A stretch of DNA of 64,000 bases, taken from the NCBI RefSeq assembly GCF_005082825.1, contig NZ_CP034882.1, positions 7,867 to 71,866 on the forward strand, read 5' to 3'. Below the pieces are notes generated by a model, which saw only the letters and a program-made list of their open reading frames with translations, was not told where the DNA came from and made no database searches. Source of the stretch: Buchnera aphidicola (Brevicoryne brassicae). GTDB taxonomy: Bacteria > Pseudomonadota > Gammaproteobacteria > Enterobacterales > Enterobacteriaceae. The position numbers and the translations under genes are program-made. Of the stretch, positions 37,691 to 46,980 are shown piece by piece (within the stretch, counting starts at the first letter, position 1; every line of letters starts with the position of its first letter).

Positions 37691-37720
37691 AAAAAGGCTG
37701 GTGAGTTAAAATCACCAGCC
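37691..37720 (-). terminator. rplL-rpoB attenuator hairpin
   Basis: On the minus strand GGCTGGTGA pairs with TCACCAGCC (nine perfect base pairs, 37712-37720 with 37696-37704) with a seven-base loop, immediately followed by five T. It lies 38 bases after the rplL stop. In E. coli an almost identical hairpin at this spot lets only a fraction of transcripts continue into rpoBC, setting the ratio of ribosomal protein to polymerase. Confidence 0.85.
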
Positions 37721-37757
37721 ATTCTTGAAAGTTAATTAAATTATACAATTTAATTTT

Positions 37758-38126
37758 TTATTTAATTTCGATTTCGGCGCCAACATCTTCCAATGTTTTT
37801 TTAAGTGATTCTGCATCTTCTTTGCTAATGTTTTCTTTTAAAACAGTTGGTGCTGATTCTACTAAATCTTTTGCTTCTTTTAGTCCCAATCCTGTTGCAC
37901 TACGTACAGTTTTAATAACTGATACTTTATTAGGTCCAATAACTTTTAAAAAAATATCAAATTCTGTTTTTTCTTCATGTATATCTTTTTCAAGATTATT
38001 GTTAGAACTTATAGACATATTAGCTGATACTCCAAATTTTTCTTCCATCGCAGCTATAAGTTCTACAACATTCATCACTGACATTTCTGATACAGCTTGT
38101 AAGATTTGTTCTTTAGTAATAGACAT
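37758..38126 (-). CDS. rplL: Ribosomal protein bL12 (L7/L12)
   Basis: Stalk protein present in multiple copies that recruits translation factors. The 122 residues (E. coli 121) have the N-terminal dimer helices ([26 protein letters not shown]) and the highly conserved C-terminal domain ([33 protein letters not shown]). The hinge, alanine-rich in E. coli, is here an Asn/Ser/Glu stretch (about residues 36-50). It follows rplJ by 66 bases. Confidence 0.98.
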   Translation of the reverse strand: MSITKEQILQAVSEMSVMNVVELIAAMEEKFGVSANMSISSNNNLEKDIHEEKTEFDIFLKVIGPNKVSVIKTVRSATGLGLKEAKDLVESAPTVLKENISKEDAESLKKTLEDVGAEIEIK

Positions 38127-38192
38127 AACAATAATTCCTAATAAGAATTAGAATTATTTTAGATGTTATCAAAGCATCTAAAATAATAACCT

Positions 38193-38690
38193 TTAAGAGG
38201 TTTCTTTTTTCTTTTTTATGGCAGATAATGTATAAATAAGTTTTCCAGCAACTGATATTTTTAATACAAATAAAAGTTTTATGATTGCTTCTTTGTAAGT
38301 AGGCATATCTGCTAGTTGAGTGATTTCTGGAATAGACAGTAATTTTCCTTCAAATGCTGCTCCTGTAATTTTAAATTGTGCATTTTTTTTTGAAAATTCT
38401 TTAAATAGTCTAGCCCCACTACCTGGATGTTCCATAGAATAGGCAATAAAAGTAGAACCTTTTATTTTTTTTTTTAAACATTCAAAAAGAGTATTTTTAA
38501 TTCCTAAAGATAATAGAGTATTTTGAACAATACTCATTTTTACTCCTATATTACGTCCGGACTTTCTTAGTTCATTTATTTCGTTTACAGAAATACCTTG
38601 AGAATCTGCAATAACAGCCGATAGTGCTATATTAGATATTTTATTAATTTTAGAAACGATTATTTTCTTTTTATCAAGAGTTAAGGGCAT
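38193..38690 (-). CDS. rplJ: Ribosomal protein uL10
   Basis: Base of the ribosomal stalk, binds 23S rRNA and carries L7/L12 dimers on its C-terminal helix. It has 165 residues as in E. coli. The RNA-binding N-terminal domain shows SAVIADSQGISVNEINELRK, VQNTLL and FIAYSMEHPGSGARLFKEF. In E. coli L10-L12 represses its own mRNA leader; the 255-base spacer upstream (38691-38945) could hold such a leader and a promoter, but I cannot define either by eye. Confidence 0.97.
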   Translation of the reverse strand: MPLTLDKKKIIVSKINKISNIALSAVIADSQGISVNEINELRKSGRNIGVKMSIVQNTLLSLGIKNTLFECLKKKIKGSTFIAYSMEHPGSGARLFKEFSKKNAQFKITGAAFEGKLLSIPEITQLADMPTYKEAIIKLLFVLKISVAGKLIYTLSAIKKKKETS

Positions 38691-38945
38691 TTTTATTCAA
38701 TTCTCCTTATTTCAACAGAGAGAAATAATTTTTAATTAATTTTATGATAAAAAAAATAAAAAGAGACAATCTTTTCTGAAAAAAATTTGCAATTGCATAT
38801 TTATTGGTTTTTCATAATTATTTTTATCAGTATTAGAAATGGATTATTTTTAAGATGCATGTAATAAATAATAACTTTTAATTTGATTAAAAATGGGGTT
38901 ATTATAGATAATTTTTTTTCTAGCGTAAAGATGAAAATTATTTTA

Positions 38946-39641
38946 CTAAATATATAAATTAGATGGATCTAGTGTTAATCCTACACCCATAGTTGTTGAT
39001 AAAACTATCTTTTTGATATATGTACCCTTTGATTGTGGAGGTTTGGCTTTTTTTATAGATTCTAAAAATAGGTTAAAATTTTCTTTTATACAATGTTTTT
39101 CAAAATTAATTCGACCAATTGTAGCATGAATTATACCATTTTTGTCATTACGGTACCGCACTTGTCCTGTTTTAGCATTTTTAACTGCCTGAGAAATATT
39201 TGTTGTCACTGTTCCTAATTTTAGGTTAGGCATAAGACCACGTGGTCCTAATGTTTGTCCTAACTGTGTTACTATTTTCATTGCATCTGGTGAAGCAATA
39301 GCACAATCAAAATTGATACCTTCTTTTTTTATTTTTTCAACTAAATCTTCCATTCCTATTAGTTCTGCACCTGCTTTTTTAGCTATTTGAACATTTTCAC
39401 CTTGAGTAAATACTGCTACTCTAATAAAACGTCCAATGCCATTTGGTAATATTACTGAACCACGAATATTCTGGTCAGATTTTTTTGAATTTATTCCTAA
39501 ATTAATTGCAATATCAATACTTTCATTAAATTTTACTTTCGATAATTTTTTTAATAAAGTTATTGATTCGTCAAAAGGATATAATTTTTCTAAATCAATG
39601 TTTTTTTTGATGTTTTTTATTCGTTTAGAAACTTTTTTCAT
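38946..39641 (-). CDS. rplA: Ribosomal protein uL1
   Basis: Large-subunit protein of the L1 stalk that moves deacylated tRNA to the exit site. The 231 residues (E. coli 234) include the family signature [19 protein letters not shown] region and [16 protein letters not shown]. The start overlaps the rplK stop by four bases (ATGA), so rplK-rplA are translationally coupled; in E. coli L1 represses this pair by binding its leader. Confidence 0.98.
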   Translation of the reverse strand: MKKVSKRIKNIKKNIDLEKLYPFDESITLLKKLSKVKFNESIDIAINLGINSKKSDQNIRGSVILPNGIGRFIRVAVFTQGENVQIAKKAGAELIGMEDLVEKIKKEGINFDCAIASPDAMKIVTQLGQTLGPRGLMPNLKLGTVTTNISQAVKNAKTGQVRYRNDKNGIIHATIGRINFEKHCIKENFNLFLESIKKAKPPQSKGTYIKKIVLSTTMGVGLTLDPSNLYI

Positions 39642-40072
39642 TTTGATTCCTCGATAATTAAACCCATAGATTTAGCAGTTCCTTCAATTGAACGCATCAT
39701 ATTTTCAATGTTAGAACCTGTCATATCGTTGTTTTTAATTGTCGCTATTTCTTTTATTTGTGCATAACTAATTTTTCCAACATTTTCCAATTTTGGTTTA
39801 CTTGATCCTGATTTAATTCCAGATAATTTTTTTAATAAAACAGATGCTGGAGGTGTTTTTGTAATAAATGTAAATGAGCGATCAGAATAAACTGTAATAA
39901 TTACTGGTATAGGCAGACCTTTTTCTATGTTTTCTGTTTGTTTATTAAATATTTTACAAAACTCCATAATATTAACACCTTTTTGACCTAAAGCAGGTCC
40001 TATTGGTGGACTGGGATTAGCCATTCCTGCTGATATTTGAAGTTTAATATAAGATTGTATTTTTTTAGCCAT
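39638..40072 (-). CDS. rplK: Ribosomal protein uL11
   Basis: Large-subunit protein of the GTPase-associated centre, also needed for the RelA response. The 144 residues (E. coli 142) start [13 protein letters not shown], with the proline-rich N-terminal [23 protein letters not shown] and the rRNA-binding C-terminal domain ([10 protein letters not shown]...[12 protein letters not shown]). It lies 42 bases after nusG on the same strand. Confidence 0.98.
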   Translation of the reverse strand: MAKKIQSYIKLQISAGMANPSPPIGPALGQKGVNIMEFCKIFNKQTENIEKGLPIPVIITVYSDRSFTFITKTPPASVLLKKLSGIKSGSSKPKLENVGKISYAQIKEIATIKNNDMTGSNIENMMRSIEGTAKSMGLIIEESK

Positions 40073-40114
40073 TTTTTTATCTCTAAATATAAAAATATTT
40101 TTATTTAAATAAAT

Positions 40115-40663
40115 TTAGTTTTTTTCGACTTGTCTAAAATCTAATTCTACAGGAGTTGATCTTCCAAAAATTGATACAGAAACTTTAAGTCTGCTTTTTT
40201 CATAGTCAACTTCTTCTACAACACCATTAAAATCTGCAAAAGGACCATCGTTTACACGAATCATTTCACCTGGTTCAAATAAAGTTTTAGGTCTTGGTTT
40301 ATTACCAATTTGTCGTAGTCTGTTAATAATTATTTCTACTTCTTTATCGCTGATTGGTGAAGGTTTATCTGATTTTCCTCCAATAAAACCTAAAACTCTA
40401 GGTATGTTTCTTATCAAATGCCATGTTGAATCAGTCATTATCATTTGAATTAAAACATATCCAGGAAAAAATTTATATTCACTTTTTCTACGTTGTCCAG
40501 ATCGCATTTCAATAACTTCTTGAGCTGGAACCATTACTTCTCCAAATAAATTCTCCATGGCATTTAATTTGACATGTTCTTTTATTGATTGTGCTACACG
40601 ACTCTCGAATCCAGAAAACGCTTGTAATACATACCATCTTTTTTTTCTTTGAATTTCATGCAT
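40115..40663 (-). CDS. nusG: Transcription termination/antitermination factor NusG
   Basis: Elongation factor that binds RNA polymerase and Rho or S10. The 182 residues (E. coli 181) contain the NGN domain ([30 protein letters not shown]) and the C-terminal KOW domain ([30 protein letters not shown] in part). It starts 2 bases after the secE stop, as in the enteric secE-nusG operon. Confidence 0.98.
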   Translation of the reverse strand: MHEIQRKKRWYVLQAFSGFESRVAQSIKEHVKLNAMENLFGEVMVPAQEVIEMRSGQRRKSEYKFFPGYVLIQMIMTDSTWHLIRNIPRVLGFIGGKSDKPSPISDKEVEIIINRLRQIGNKPRPKTLFEPGEMIRVNDGPFADFNGVVEEVDYEKSRLKVSVSIFGRSTPVELDFRQVEKN

Positions 40664-40665
40664 CT

Positions 40666-41049
40666 TTAAAACCTTAAACTAATAATAAATGCTATTAAAC
40701 GAAATATAATATTATCTAAAATCCATAAAATAAAAGATATAAAAATTGTTATAGTAATTACGATTAACGTAGTATATAAAGTCTCTTTGTATTCAGGCCA
40801 TATTATTTTTTTTATTTCTTTTTTTAAAACTCTTATATACGATATAATATGTTTTCCTTTTACTGTCCATAATAAAGTTCTAATTGCACATATAATCAGA
40901 AAAAACATGATAACTAGACGGATATATAATTCCATTTTATAAAAATAGTAATAAGTCAAAAATGACAAAATAAATAATATAGATATAGATAACCATTTTA
41001 TTTTCTCTAAAACTTGAGATTCTTTTTGGTTTTGATTATTTTTATTCAT
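40666..41049 (-). CDS. secE: Preprotein translocase subunit SecE
   Basis: Membrane subunit of the SecYEG channel. It has 127 residues like E. coli, with hydrophobic segments at about 19-36, 43-62 and 93-117 consistent with the three-helix enterobacterial form, and the conserved amphipathic region with [15 protein letters not shown]. It precedes nusG. In E. coli tufB lies upstream between the tRNAs and secE; here that gene is absent. Confidence 0.95.
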   Translation of the reverse strand: MNKNNQNQKESQVLEKIKWLSISILFILSFLTYYYFYKMELYIRLVIMFFLIICAIRTLLWTVKGKHIISYIRVLKKEIKKIIWPEYKETLYTTLIVITITIFISFILWILDNIIFRLIAFIISLRF

Positions 41050-41288
41050 AGTTTCTCCTAAAATTATTGAATAATATAGAAAAAATATGTTATCAATACT
41101 AAATATTTATTTTTTTATTTTTTAAAACACTCTTGAGATGTCTTTAAAAAAATCAAAAATAAAATTTTTTGAATAGATTCAGTTTTTTTTGAAGAAATTT
41201 AGATAAATTAAAAATTTATAATAATTTAAGATAAAATATAAAAATATTAGGGTGAGAGTGATGATAGATTTTTTTGATAATTTTTTTA

Positions 41289-41306
41289 AAAAAACGGGCG
41301 TTTTTT
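41289..41306 (-). terminator. Possible weak terminator after the tRNA cluster
   Basis: AAAAAACG and CGTTTTTT arms flank a GG centre, so the hairpin would close with a four-base loop and end in a T run on the minus strand, 7 bases after tRNA-Thr(GGT). AT-rich arms make this a tentative call. Confidence 0.3.
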
Positions 41307-41312
41307 AAAATA

Positions 41313-41385
41313 TGCTGATACCCAGAATTGAACTGGGGACCTCACCCTTACCAAGGGTGTGCTCTACCTACTGAGCCATATCAGC
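41313..41385 (-). tRNA. thrT: tRNA-Thr (GGT)
   Basis: Minus-strand cloverleaf starting GCTGATATGGCTCAG and ending TATCAGCA, anticodon GGT (plus-strand ACC at 41350-41352), T-loop TTCAATT. It resembles E. coli thrT, and its order with the next three genes is the thrU-tyrU-glyT-thrT cluster. CCA is not encoded. Confidence 0.97.
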
Positions 41386-41402
41386 AAATTTATTAAAATT
41401 TT

Positions 41403-41474
41403 AGCGGGCAGCGGGAATTGAACCCGCATCTTCAGCTTGGAAGGCTAAAGTAATAGCCATTATACGATGCCCGC
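41403..41474 (-). tRNA. glyT: tRNA-Gly (TCC)
   Basis: Minus-strand cloverleaf of 72 bases, GCGGGCATCGTATAATGG at the 5' end and CTGCCCGCT at the 3' end, with anticodon TCC. It is nearly identical to E. coli glyT. CCA is not encoded. Confidence 0.97.
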
Positions 41475-41495
41475 ATTTCATAATTTTTATACGTT

Positions 41496-41577
<82 letters not shown>

Positions 41578-41599
41578 TAGAAATAGGCATTTTTATATT

Positions 41600-41672
<73 letters not shown>

Positions 41673-41754
41673 TTTTTTAAAAAAATTTTTAATAAGTAAT
41701 ATTATATAATTTTTCATCTTTATTGCAAGTATTTTATAAAAATAATTCATTATA

Positions 41755-42813
41755 TTATGTTTCTATTTTATTAAGAACATTTAATGGATTAATTTTTCCT
41801 ATGGGTCCAATAAAGTCTATTTCTGGCTCTAAAAATACATTGAATTTTTTTAAAATGCATGTTTGTATTATTTTTGCTAATTTTATAACTTCTTTAGAAG
41901 TTGCATTCTTTTTATTTATTAATATTAGTTTTTGTGTTTTATGAATAGCTGCATCTCCAATTTGTATGTTTTTAAATTTACAATTTTGAATTAACGCACC
42001 ACCCGATATTTTTATTAAGCCATTTTTTTGAGGGTAGTAGGGAATATTATACAAAGATATAAGTTTATCTGCTTGTTTTTTTATTATGATAGGATTTTTA
42101 AAAAAACTACCTGCATTACCAATTTTTTTAGGGTTTGGTAATTTTTTAATTCGTATTTTACATATGATATTAAAAATTTTATGTGCTGTTGTGTCTTTTA
42201 GATTTATGTAATTTTTTAATACAGAGAATATAGTTGGATTCCATATTTTTGACAACTTTATACCAACTGCAATAATAGCATAATCATAATTGTATCGATT
42301 TTTAAAAATACTACTTCGATAAGAAAATTTGCAAGAATTTTTATTAATTCTTTGAATCTTATGATCTTTTAAAGATAATACATCAACATATGAACATACA
42401 TCTTTAAATTCTAATCCATACGCCCCAATATTTTGAATTGCGGCCGATCCTATACGGCCAGGAATTAATGCTAGATTTTCTAATCCAAAAATATTTAGAT
42501 TTAAAGTATATTTGACTAGATTATGCCATTTTTCTCCTGAAAAAACGTGTAAAATCCAAAATTTATTTTTTTCTGTTATTTTTATTCCTTTAATTCTATT
42601 AATAAGAACTACTCCCTTATAGTTTTCCAAAAAGAGTACATTACTTCCTTCTCCTAAAATTAAATAAGGAATTTGAAATAATTTACAATTTTTCACTGTT
42701 TTTATTAATGCGTGAATCGTTTTTATAAAAATAATTTTTTTTGCTGTTACATCTATTGCAAATGTGTTTAAATCTTTTAAGGATGAATTGAATAAATATT
42801 TTTTGTTATACAT
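41755..42813 (-). CDS. murB: UDP-N-acetylenolpyruvoylglucosamine reductase
   Basis: FAD enzyme that reduces UDP-GlcNAc-enolpyruvate to UDP-MurNAc, the second committed step of peptidoglycan synthesis. The 352 residues (E. coli 342) include the FAD-binding LILGEGSNVLFLENYKGVVLINR (in part; about residues 51-73), GLENLALIPGRIGSAAIQNIGAYG, the SYRSSIFK motif, NAGSFFKNP with the catalytic serine, and a C-terminal LEPEIDFIG. It lies upstream of the tRNA cluster on the same strand, as in E. coli after loss of birA and coaA. Confidence 0.97.
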   Translation of the reverse strand: MYNKKYLFNSSLKDLNTFAIDVTAKKIIFIKTIHALIKTVKNCKLFQIPYLILGEGSNVLFLENYKGVVLINRIKGIKITEKNKFWILHVFSGEKWHNLVKYTLNLNIFGLENLALIPGRIGSAAIQNIGAYGLEFKDVCSYVDVLSLKDHKIQRINKNSCKFSYRSSIFKNRYNYDYAIIAVGIKLSKIWNPTIFSVLKNYINLKDTTAHKIFNIICKIRIKKLPNPKKIGNAGSFFKNPIIIKKQADKLISLYNIPYYPQKNGLIKISGGALIQNCKFKNIQIGDAAIHKTQKLILINKKNATSKEVIKLAKIIQTCILKKFNVFLEPEIDFIGPIGKINPLNVLNKIET

Positions 42814-42945
42814 AGAATTCTTGAATGATCTTATTTAAGTTTTTTTATATTGATGATAATTATATTCTTTATAAGAATACTTATTATAGTAACCTTTATA
42901 AGTTTCAAAAATTTTATATTAAATTATTTTAATGGAGTTTTAAAT

Positions 42946-43824
42946 ATGCATATTTTTTCTGAATATTATCAAGATATAGTAAAACAAAAAAGAGAAAACA
43001 TTCGTAATTTTGCAAAATGTTCTTTTGAATTTTTTCCTCCAAAAAACTCTATTTTAGAGAAAAATCTTTTTTCTTCAGTTGAAAAACTTAGTACATTAAA
43101 ACCAAGATTTTTTTCTGTAACTTATGGAGCAAATAGTGGTGAACGTGAAAAAACATATAAATATGTAAAAAAAATATACAGAAAAACAGGTATTACTACT
43201 GCTGCTCATCTAACTTGTGTCGATTCTACTCCTGATGAATTAAAAAAGATAGCAGAAAACTATTGGGAAAATGGTATTAAAAGCATTGTTGCATTAAGAG
43301 GAGATACACTAACACAAAACTTGAAACATAAAATGTACGCTTCTGACTTAGTCATTTTATTAAAAAAAATAGCAAATTTTGATATTTCTGTAGCAGCTTA
43401 TCCTGAATTACATCCAGAATCAAAAAATTCTGAATTTGATATTGTTAGTTTAAAGAGAAAAGTTGATGCGGGCGCAAGTAGAGCAATTACACAATTTTTT
43501 TTCAATGTTGAAAAATATTTATATTTTAGAGATAATTGTTTAAAACATAATATTAATATTGAAATTATACCTGGTATATTACCTATTTATAATTTTAAGC
43601 AACTACAACGTTTTTCTAGTATGACTAATGTTAAAATTCCTAATTGGATGTTTGAAATATTTAATGGATTAGATGATGATTTGATTACACAAAAAAATAT
43701 AGGTTCTAGTATCGCAATTGATATGGTAAAAACATTATCTCGCGAAGGAGTGAAAAATTTCCATTTTTATACTTTAAATCAATCTGATACGGTTTATACC
43801 GTATGTCATGTGTTAGGTTTATAA
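42946..43824 (+). CDS. metF: 5,10-methylenetetrahydrofolate reductase
   Basis: FAD enzyme that makes 5-methyltetrahydrofolate for methionine synthase (MetE at 24278). I use ATG 42946, preceded by GGAG at 42934-42937; the longer frame from 42850 encodes a hydrophobic stretch with no counterpart in the family. The 292 residues (E. coli 296) include CSFEFFPPKNS, VTYGANSGE, the aspartate loop of IVALRGDTL, VAAYPELHPE, and the C-terminal MVKTLSREGVKNFHFYTLN. Confidence 0.96.
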   Translation: MHIFSEYYQDIVKQKRENIRNFAKCSFEFFPPKNSILEKNLFSSVEKLSTLKPRFFSVTYGANSGEREKTYKYVKKIYRKTGITTAAHLTCVDSTPDELKKIAENYWENGIKSIVALRGDTLTQNLKHKMYASDLVILLKKIANFDISVAAYPELHPESKNSEFDIVSLKRKVDAGASRAITQFFFNVEKYLYFRDNCLKHNINIEIIPGILPIYNFKQLQRFSSMTNVKIPNWMFEIFNGLDDDLITQKNIGSSIAIDMVKTLSREGVKNFHFYTLNQSDTVYTVCHVLGL

Positions 43825-43837
43825 AAATTTATTATAT

Positions 43838-44983
43838 CTAATAACAAAATTTATATATTAATTTATTAATAATTTTTTTAGTAGGTTTAATAAAAGATAA
43901 ATCTAGATATTCATCTGGTTGATGTGCTTGTTTAATAGATCCAGGGCCTAATATTAACGTTGGTGCTATCTTTTCTAAAAAAGGAGCTTCTGTACAGTAA
44001 TTCACTGTTTTACTATTTAAATTGCATAGTTCTTCTATTATTTTTATATTATTTTTTTTATGTGAACATTGATAAGGGGGAACACTAGAAAAAAGTTTTT
44101 TGATAATGATACGATTAGACCATTTTTTTATGATTGATTTTAACTTTTCTTGAATTAAAATTTCTATTTGTGTTAGAGTAAGTCCTGGTATTGGTCGTAT
44201 TTCAAATTTTAATGTACATAAAGAACAAATACGGTTAATTGTATCACCTCCATGTATAGAAGATAAGTTCATAGTTGAATATGGAATAGAAAAATTTTTA
44301 TGATTGTATTTTTTTAAGTCATTTTTCAAAAAAATTAAGTGTTTAATAATATTATTCATAATTTCAATACTATTAATGCCGCTATCTGGATTGCTAGAGT
44401 GTCCGGTTTTACCAGTTACTTGAATTAAGTAAGAGATATGTCCTTTATGAGAGCTTATTAGTTGTAAAGAGGTGGGTTCTCCAACTATTATGCAATCTGG
44501 TTTAATAATTGCAGATTTTATAAAATATTTAGCTCCAGACATGTCCGTTTCTTCATTGGCAGTGGCAAGAACATAAATTGGTTTATTTATTTTTTTTATA
44601 TTTATAGAAGATATTACCTCTAATACAAAAGCAAAAAAACCTTTCATATCTACTGTTCCTAATCCGTAAAATCTATTATCGACTTCAGTCAACATAAAAG
44701 GGTCTTTTGTCCATGTTTTTTCATCAAAATTAACAGTGTCTGAATGTCCAGATAAAAGCAATCCTCCATGTCCTGAACCAATAGAAGCTAACATGTTAAA
44801 TTTATTGTTAGTACATGGTACTTGATTAATTTGTATTGAAAACTTCAAATCAGAAAAATAATTCGATAACAGATCAATAAAGCCTTTATTGCTTTGATCT
44901 ATGTGTTTATTATCACTGCTAATTGTAGGAATTTGGATTAATGAGCGATATATTTCTGTAAAAGAAGGTATTTTTTTTATCAT
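43838..44983 (-). CDS. argE: Acetylornithine deacetylase
   Basis: M20-family metallo-deacetylase that releases ornithine from N-acetylornithine in linear arginine synthesis. The 381 residues (E. coli 383) carry metal-binding LLLSGHSDTV (His about residue 80), GTVDMKGFFA, the catalytic TANEETDMSGAKY and GEPTSLQ, and the C-terminal GPGSIKQAHQPDEYL. It is divergent from argC over 146 bases, the conserved argE/argCBH arrangement. Confidence 0.97.
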   Translation of the reverse strand: MIKKIPSFTEIYRSLIQIPTISSDNKHIDQSNKGFIDLLSNYFSDLKFSIQINQVPCTNNKFNMLASIGSGHGGLLLSGHSDTVNFDEKTWTKDPFMLTEVDNRFYGLGTVDMKGFFAFVLEVISSINIKKINKPIYVLATANEETDMSGAKYFIKSAIIKPDCIIVGEPTSLQLISSHKGHISYLIQVTGKTGHSSNPDSGINSIEIMNNIIKHLIFLKNDLKKYNHKNFSIPYSTMNLSSIHGGDTINRICSLCTLKFEIRPIPGLTLTQIEILIQEKLKSIIKKWSNRIIIKKLFSSVPPYQCSHKKNNIKIIEELCNLNSKTVNYCTEAPFLEKIAPTLILGPGSIKQAHQPDEYLDLSFIKPTKKIINKLIYKFCY

Positions 44984-45129
44984 AGTGTAAACTTTTATAA
45001 ATATTTATTTTTAATATGTAAAATATTTTATTCATAACAAGATAATTTATCAATACATTAATAATTTCAAAATTTAATATATCATTTTATTTTCAAATAA
45101 TAATTTTTTATTTAAGGTTTATTAATTTT

Positions 45130-46137
45130 ATGTTAAATGTGTTAATTGTTGGTGCTAGTGGATATGCTGGTGCAGAATTAGTTAATTATCTGAATTGTCA
45201 TAGGTTTGTTAATATAAAAAAAATACTTGTTTCAGAAAATAGTTTAGATGTAGGTAAATTATTTTCTGATATACATAAACAATTTATAAATGTTGTAGAT
45301 TTAAGATTTGAAGCTATAAGTAATTTAAAGTTGATTAATAAAGATTTTGACGCAGTTTTTTTGGCAACAGATCATGAAATTAGTCACTCTCTTGTTCCTT
45401 TTTTTATATCTTGTAATTGTGTAGTGTTTGATCTTTCTGCTGCTTATAGATTAAAAAAAAGTAGTTTTTATTTAGAATATTATAATTTTTTTCATCAGTA
45501 TCAACAATTATTAAAAAAATCTGTATATGGATTAGCAGAATGGAATGAACGTGATATTATCACATCACAATTAATTGCGGTACCAGGATGTTATGCAACT
45601 TGTGTTCAATTAGCATTAAAACCTCTTATAGAAGAAGATATTCTTTGTTAAACTTATACACCTGTTGTTAATGCTGTTAGTGGAGTTAGTGGTGCAGGTA
45701 GAAAAGCTAATTTTAATAATAGTTTTTGTGAGGTAAGTTTACAACCATATAATATTTTTACTCATCGCCACACTCCTGAAATTATAGAAAATTTAGGAAT
45801 TCCAATAATTTTTATTCCAATTTTAGGTTCTTTTTCTCGGGGTATTATTGCTACTATTACATGTAAATTAAAGTCTAATATTAGATCAATTGATGTTCGT
45901 AGCATATTTTACAAGTTTTATAAAAATAAACCATTAATTCGTTTATATGATACATCTTTACCTAGTATTAAAACAGTTGAAAAATTACCATTTTGTGATA
46001 TTGGTTTTATGGTTAAAAATAATTTCATAGTTATTGTAACCGCTGAAGATAATTTATTAAAAGGAGCAGCTTCTCAAGCAATACAATGTTTTAATATTCG
46101 TTTTGGTTTTTCTGAAATTGAATCAATAATCACTTAA
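45130..46137 (+). pseudogene. argC: N-acetyl-gamma-glutamyl-phosphate reductase, interrupted by an in-frame stop
   Basis: Reduces N-acetylglutamyl phosphate in arginine synthesis. The frame of 335 sense-equivalent codons (E. coli 334) is unbroken except for TAA at 45649-45651, codon 174. Upstream lie the NADP-binding [14 protein letters not shown] and the catalytic Cys154 in [17 protein letters not shown]. Downstream, in the same frame, are [38 protein letters not shown] and [11 protein letters not shown], all well conserved, so there is no frameshift. No start codon lies near the break, so the second half is unlikely to be made separately. It could be a recent nonsense mutation, a strain polymorphism, readthrough, or a sequence error. 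Confidence 0.85.
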
Positions 46138-46158
46138 TTGATGATGAGGTATTTTATA

Positions 46159-46932
46159 ATGAATCCATTAGTTATTAAATTAGGGGGAGTTCTTTTAGAA
46201 AGTGATAATGCTATGACGCGTTTATTTGAAGCGTTAGTTGATTATCGAAAATCCTATAAACGTTATGTGTTGATAATTCATGGAGGAGGTCGTTTAATTG
46301 ATGATCTAATGAAAAAACTTAATTTACCAGTTAAGAAGAAAAATGGTTTACGTGTTACTTTATCTGAACATATTAATGTTATTACAGGTGCATTATCTGG
46401 AACTGCTAATAAAACTCTTCTTGCACGAGCATTAAAACACAATATAAACGCTGTGGGATTATGTTTAGCTGATGGAAAAAGTGTTGATGTAGAAAAATTA
46501 GATAAAGATTTAGGACATGTAGGAAAAGCCATACCAGGATCACCTTTATTTTTAAACAAACTGTGTAAAGAAGGTATTTTACCTATTATTAGTTCTATAG
46601 GAATTACTAATGATGGTTTGTTGATGAATGTTAATGCCGATTTAGCAGCAGCTGCTTTAGCAACTACTTTACATGCTAATTTGATTTTATTATCTGATAT
46701 TAGTTCAATTTTAGATGGAAAAGGTCAAAGAATAGAAGAAATTAATAGTATTCAAGCTAAAAAATTAATTACACAAGGAATTATTACTAATGGTATGATT
46801 GTTAAAGTAAATGCAGCATTAGAAGCTGCAAATATTTTAAATCGTGCTGTAGATATAGCAAGTTGGCAAAACGCTGAAGAATTAGAATTGTTATTTAACG
46901 GTGTAAACATTGGTACTAGAGTCTCAGTTTAA
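46159..46932 (+). CDS. argB: N-acetylglutamate kinase
   Basis: Phosphorylates N-acetylglutamate in arginine synthesis; ArgC would use its product. I start at ATG 46159 with GAGG at 46146-46149, giving 257 residues, the E. coli length; the longest frame opens at a TTG right behind the argC stop. Motifs: [66 protein letters not shown] and [13 protein letters not shown]. It follows argC by 21 bases. Confidence 0.97.
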   Translation: MNPLVIKLGGVLLESDNAMTRLFEALVDYRKSYKRYVLIIHGGGRLIDDLMKKLNLPVKKKNGLRVTLSEHINVITGALSGTANKTLLARALKHNINAVGLCLADGKSVDVEKLDKDLGHVGKAIPGSPLFLNKLCKEGILPIISSIGITNDGLLMNVNADLAAAALATTLHANLILLSDISSILDGKGQRIEEINSIQAKKLITQGIITNGMIVKVNAALEAANILNRAVDIASWQNAEELELLFNGVNIGTRVSV

Positions 46933-46980
46933 TTTTGTTTATATGTTATAAAATTTTTAAAAATAGGTTGAAAAAGAATT

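Noticed and set aside
42850..42945. Hydrophobic N-terminal extension of metF
   Set aside because: It does not align with MetF, whereas ATG 42946 has a good GGAG and gives the family length.
44984..45129. ArgR operator (ARG box) between argE and argC
   Set aside because: AT-rich sequence gives loose matches only; no pair of TGAAT-N8-ATTCA-like sites is present.
45652..46137. Independent translation of the argC C-terminal half
   Set aside because: No start codon with a ribosome-binding site occurs near the break; the first in-frame ATG is close to the end of the gene.
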